Below the pieces are notes generated by a model that was not told the origin of the DNA, made no database searches, and saw only the letters and a list, made by a program, of their open reading frames with translations. 64,000 nucleotides of DNA. Source: Diploscapter coronatus (Eukaryota; Nematoda; Chromadorea; Rhabditida; Rhabditidae). The translations under genes were made by a program, and so were the position numbers. Of this stretch, positions 60,901-64,000 are shown piece by piece (within the stretch, counting starts at the first letter, position 1; every line of letters begins with the position of its first letter). The stretch covers positions 3,619,201 through 3,683,200 of the forward strand of contig OZ038422.1 of the NCBI GenBank assembly GCA_964036155.1, given 5' to 3'.

Positions 60901-63722
60901 GACAATAGTGGGTTTCCCTTGACATGCCTGCAACTCAATTGACCTGTAATAAGTTTCCGAAAAATGTGTCGATAAATTTGTTACTCTTCATTTATGATTC
61001 ACGCGGATCAGATGAGAAATGATAACAGCAACGACCTTATCAATAGCTTCCTGGACTATAGCTTCATTCTGCGAATCTAGAGCTGAGGTGGCTTCGTCCA
61101 GCAGAACAATTTCTGGGCTTCTAATCAAGGCCCTGGCAATGGCAATACGTTGTTTCTGACCTCCTAAACCATCACCATCAGTGAACATCTCAAGATCCTA
61201 CTAACCTGACAATTGAGCGCCCCTCTCCCCCACAATCGTTTTGATTCCTTTCGGGAATGAAGTCACAAAATCATATGCATTAGTCTTTATCAGAGCTTCG
61301 TAAATTTCGGGCTGTGTTGCTGAAGGTCTAGCGAATCTTATGTTCTCCTCAATCGTAGCGTTGAATAGGACAGGCTCTTGATTGACGACGCCGATTTTGC
61401 TTCGGAGATGCTTCACGTCGAAATCTCGTAACTCCGTCCCGTCGATTTTTATCTGAAATCATTCGGTGAATTAGATTACTAAATGCGTTTCTAACTTTCT
61501 TCGATCTTCATCAATCACTAAAATATTCACTGCGATAAGGGTGCACAGAGAAAAATTATGAATGTAGTTAGATTCTTACATTTCCAAGGTGATGCTCGTA
61601 GAATCTCAGCAGCAGGTTGACGATGGATGATTTTCCCGAGCCACTCGCACCAACGATGGCGACCTTTTCTCCGGGTTCAACGCAGAATGAGATCCCTTTG
61701 AGGACGTTTATTTCAGGCCTTGTCGGATAAGCGAAGAATACGTTTCGGAATTCAATTTTGCCATCGATCTCTGGTTTAGCGCCTTCGCTTTGCTCGACTT
61801 CAATTTCTGGCTCCTAAATAATATTTGATGAAATTTCCTATTGCTTATGTCATTGAATTTTGTAATGATCATCCCTCGATATTGTACGCATCTTTATCTA
61901 TTATGTGAGGATTCTATATCATTTTACAATAGCTCAAAACCATTACTTTCTTCAGTATTTTGACAATCGGTTTAGCAGCTCCGATTCCCATAGCGATGTG
62001 CGACAGATGACTTCCTCCTTCCTTCAGATTGCTGGTCGCAAAAATCACGAGGTAGAACACTTTCATCACGTCGCCACCGTTCAATTCACTTTCGTAGACG
62101 TACTTCGTGCCGAAGTAATACGCCCCGAATTCGATCACGTAGCTAAAATATGTGTTTTATTTGTGTTTTAAGAAGCTTCATATTTTAAAGCGAAACGTTT
62201 CAGCTAGTTGATCTTTTAGATGGTAATTTTAGATATGTACTTACAAACTAAAATGCTGAAACCCGTCCAACATGCCGCAGTAGATTTTGTATTTTATAGC
62301 GATCCATTTTCGAACCTCGAGAATTTTTCGATACCTAAAAATTCGCATAAAAATGTTTCATTATTTCGTAGAACTTGTTCATTTCATGTCGTTGCCCATT
62401 GAAGGCTATGACGGTTTTGATCGAACTCAGCACTTGCGAAGCCAATGATCCGGCCTTTTCGCTCTCGATCGACATTTTCTCGTACATTTCGCTCATCCAC
62501 TGAAAATTACCATTCGATCACCAAAAATCTGCTAAACCATCATAAGACATTTATGGAAGCATGTTCGCTTTTTATAAAGTGAAATTTTCAGCAAACTTCC
62601 CACAATGGCTTACCTTGGCGAGCAAAACCGTCCCAACCAGTAGAAGCGGAGAAATTATGGATGCAATCAGAGCGAGCTGCACATTGATCATAAAGCTCAT
62701 TGCGAAGGAGACGATGCATTCTAGAAATGAGCAATTTAGAAAAGGAAGTGAAACGATAGAGATGATATTCAACCTGTCAGCAGATGAACCGTCCATCCAA
62801 GTTTATTTGTGATTGCTTCTCGGATTCTCTCGATGTTGTCATTCAAGAGAACACTAAATCTTCCCGTTGAAGCACGATCGAATTGCTCAATGTCCTGAAA
62901 GTACGACCATATTCAGCACGAGAGGTTTTGTGAGGATAAGTTTCAAAGCATTGCATGACTCAGGGATTCAGTCAGTAAATCATTGATTCTGGTTTATCAC
63001 CTGTTTTAGAACATGGTTGATGAAAGCTGTTCGTAGCCTGAAGGTCATGCACTCCCCCACATATCGGATGCAGGAACTCTAAATTGGAGACGACATTTCT
63101 GAGACAAAAATAATTTCATACATGTAAGGAAACTGTAACGAAGTTGTAAACACCGATGTAGACGTAGAATAGACAATTTCGAATGGAGTCATTGATGAAA
63201 ATATCGAGAGCCTTTTGCTTTGATTCGGGATCTAGAAATCATTCACTTACGTTTCGAGAAATCACATCACCAACCCATAAAAGTGAACAAATATTACCTT
63301 ATAGGTTCATGTGTATTATAGTGACAAAGTACCTGTTGAATTCAGCAACTCGTGGGTTAGATTCATGAAACTTTGTCCTAGATTGCCTATCAGCAAACAT
63401 ATCAAAGGCTGTGCTAAACTACTCGCCAAAGCACTGATAATTCCGATCACAAATAGAAATCGTTCAAAACCATTCGTTAAAGAAAACTAAAATTACGAAT
63501 ATTTCAAAATTTCAAACCGGCAATATCTCAAACCAATTCTTTGATCGCATTCCATGCCGATACTTTTTCGTTATTCCTGAAACTTTATTATAACTTTTTA
63601 TTAAGAATAACTTTAGAAGCACATAAACTCACGTGTCATTTCGAATCAAATCTTCCCTGAAGTTGGACTATTTTGAAGACATCAATAATTTGCTATATTT
63701 ACCTTTCAGAATTCGTTGGCAT
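57913..63722 (-). CDS. P-glycoprotein, full ABCB-type multidrug exporter
   Basis: 29 exons, 1249 residues, all phases closed; first 63703-63722, last 57913-57989. Two halves, each six spans plus an ATPase domain. Half 1: exons 63333-63486 to 61947-62142 hold the spans. The ATPase has Walker [10 protein letters not shown] (exon 61580-61813), QEPVLF (61206-61452), LSGGQKQR and Walker [14 protein letters not shown] (61036-61163), and the H-loop AHRLSTI (60838-60927). An acidic linker lies in exon 60425-60790. Half 2: spans 60278-60379 to 59125-59227. Its ATPase has GTSGSGKST (58788-58892), AQEPVLF (58482-58685), LSGGQRQR and [13 protein letters not shown] (58279-58425), and AHRLSTI (58033-58159). 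Both catalytic glutamates are present, so both sites should work. It pumps hydrophobic drugs and toxins out of intestinal or excretory cells. The specific pgp number cannot be told. Exons are small and several introns are only about 40 nt. Confidence 0.95.
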
Positions 63723-64000
63723 TTGTCATTAGAATTTCAAAGTCCAGGGAATAAAACGATGAAATGAAATAATTGATACGAAACTGAGTGCAAATAGAAA
63801 AATGAATGAAAACTGCTACTTTCCAATGTTGTGCAATCGCGACCGTAGATCAATAAGAATGATCGTTCTTTGATAACGATATTTTTGAGAAAAAGTAAAA
63901 GAATATTGCCAAAAATCCGTGTTCAACTAAATCTCGAGAGCAATATCTTTGAACTTAAAGTATTTCTTATCCACTGAAAAAGTATTTGAATCAAGTTCTT
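63723..64000 (-). promoter_or_regulatory. Upstream region of the P-glycoprotein, with a GATA site
   Basis: TTTGATAACG at 63869-63878 contains TGATAA, the core bound by intestinal GATA factors in nematodes, about 150 bp from the ATG. A single site is weak evidence. No TATA box is clear. Confidence 0.3.

Noticed and set aside
1..64000. CRISPR arrays, operon-like bacterial clusters or prophage
   Set aside because: Introns, an snRNA and animal gene families show this is animal nuclear DNA; no spaced direct repeats of that kind are present.

Overview
The window is nuclear DNA of a rhabditid-type nematode, not obviously C. elegans itself. Evidence: AT-rich sequence; many 40-60 nt introns with TTTCAG-like acceptors; nematode families (ShKT, Srx- and Sri-like serpentine receptors, receptor-L-domain proteins, a CX-module-like pair); an flp-11 neuropeptide precursor, a mup-2-type troponin T and a U1 snRNA of nematode form. 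Most genes were rebuilt exon by exon, and the splice phases close for each model unless stated.

Layout. 1-603 (+): 3' end of a secreted ShKT protein. 2127-4257 (+): Srx-like chemoreceptor. 5395-8980 (+): secreted protein with two receptor L domains (irld-like). 9069-9330: tRNA-derived SINE, followed by an orphan receptor-like last exon. 9821-11380 and 12677-14192 (+): tandem paralogues, secreted and then membrane-anchored, of CX-module type. 15170-16846 (+): troponin T. 18300-24964 (-): glutamate transporter (SLC1/GLT) with at least two candidate alternative C-terminal exons. 25.0-38.3 kb: a gene desert whose top strand is purine-rich over long stretches, with one GC-rich island near 31.7-32.0 kb. 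38320-39870 (+): flp-11. 40955-43741 (-): tmem-135. 45638-48144 (+): unassigned multi-pass receptor-like gene. 48389-48841 (-): truncated copy of the full Sri-like receptor at 49401-51400 (-). 52580-52739 (+): U1 snRNA. 53598-54276 (-): small galaxin-repeat secreted protein. 55346-56295 (-): macin-like cysteine-rich antimicrobial peptide precursor with a SINE in intron 1. 57913-63722 (-): full-length P-glycoprotein (ABCB) in 29 exons.

The genes do not form a pathway. They mix muscle (troponin T), neuronal signalling and glutamate clearance (flp-11, GLT), chemosensation, lipid or organelle biology (tmem-135), xenobiotic export (P-gp) and a defence-like secreted cluster (galaxin-like, macin-like). 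Introns and spacers hold several small foldback/MITE families. Three are present in two or three copies, and two unrelated-looking families share the motif CATACTATTTC.

The best leads are: the SINE whose 15-bp target duplication copies a GC-type splice donor; the macin-like peptide in a nematode; alternative C-termini of the glutamate transporter; and a 31-bp palindrome at the break of a truncated receptor duplicate. I found no previously undescribed multi-gene system.
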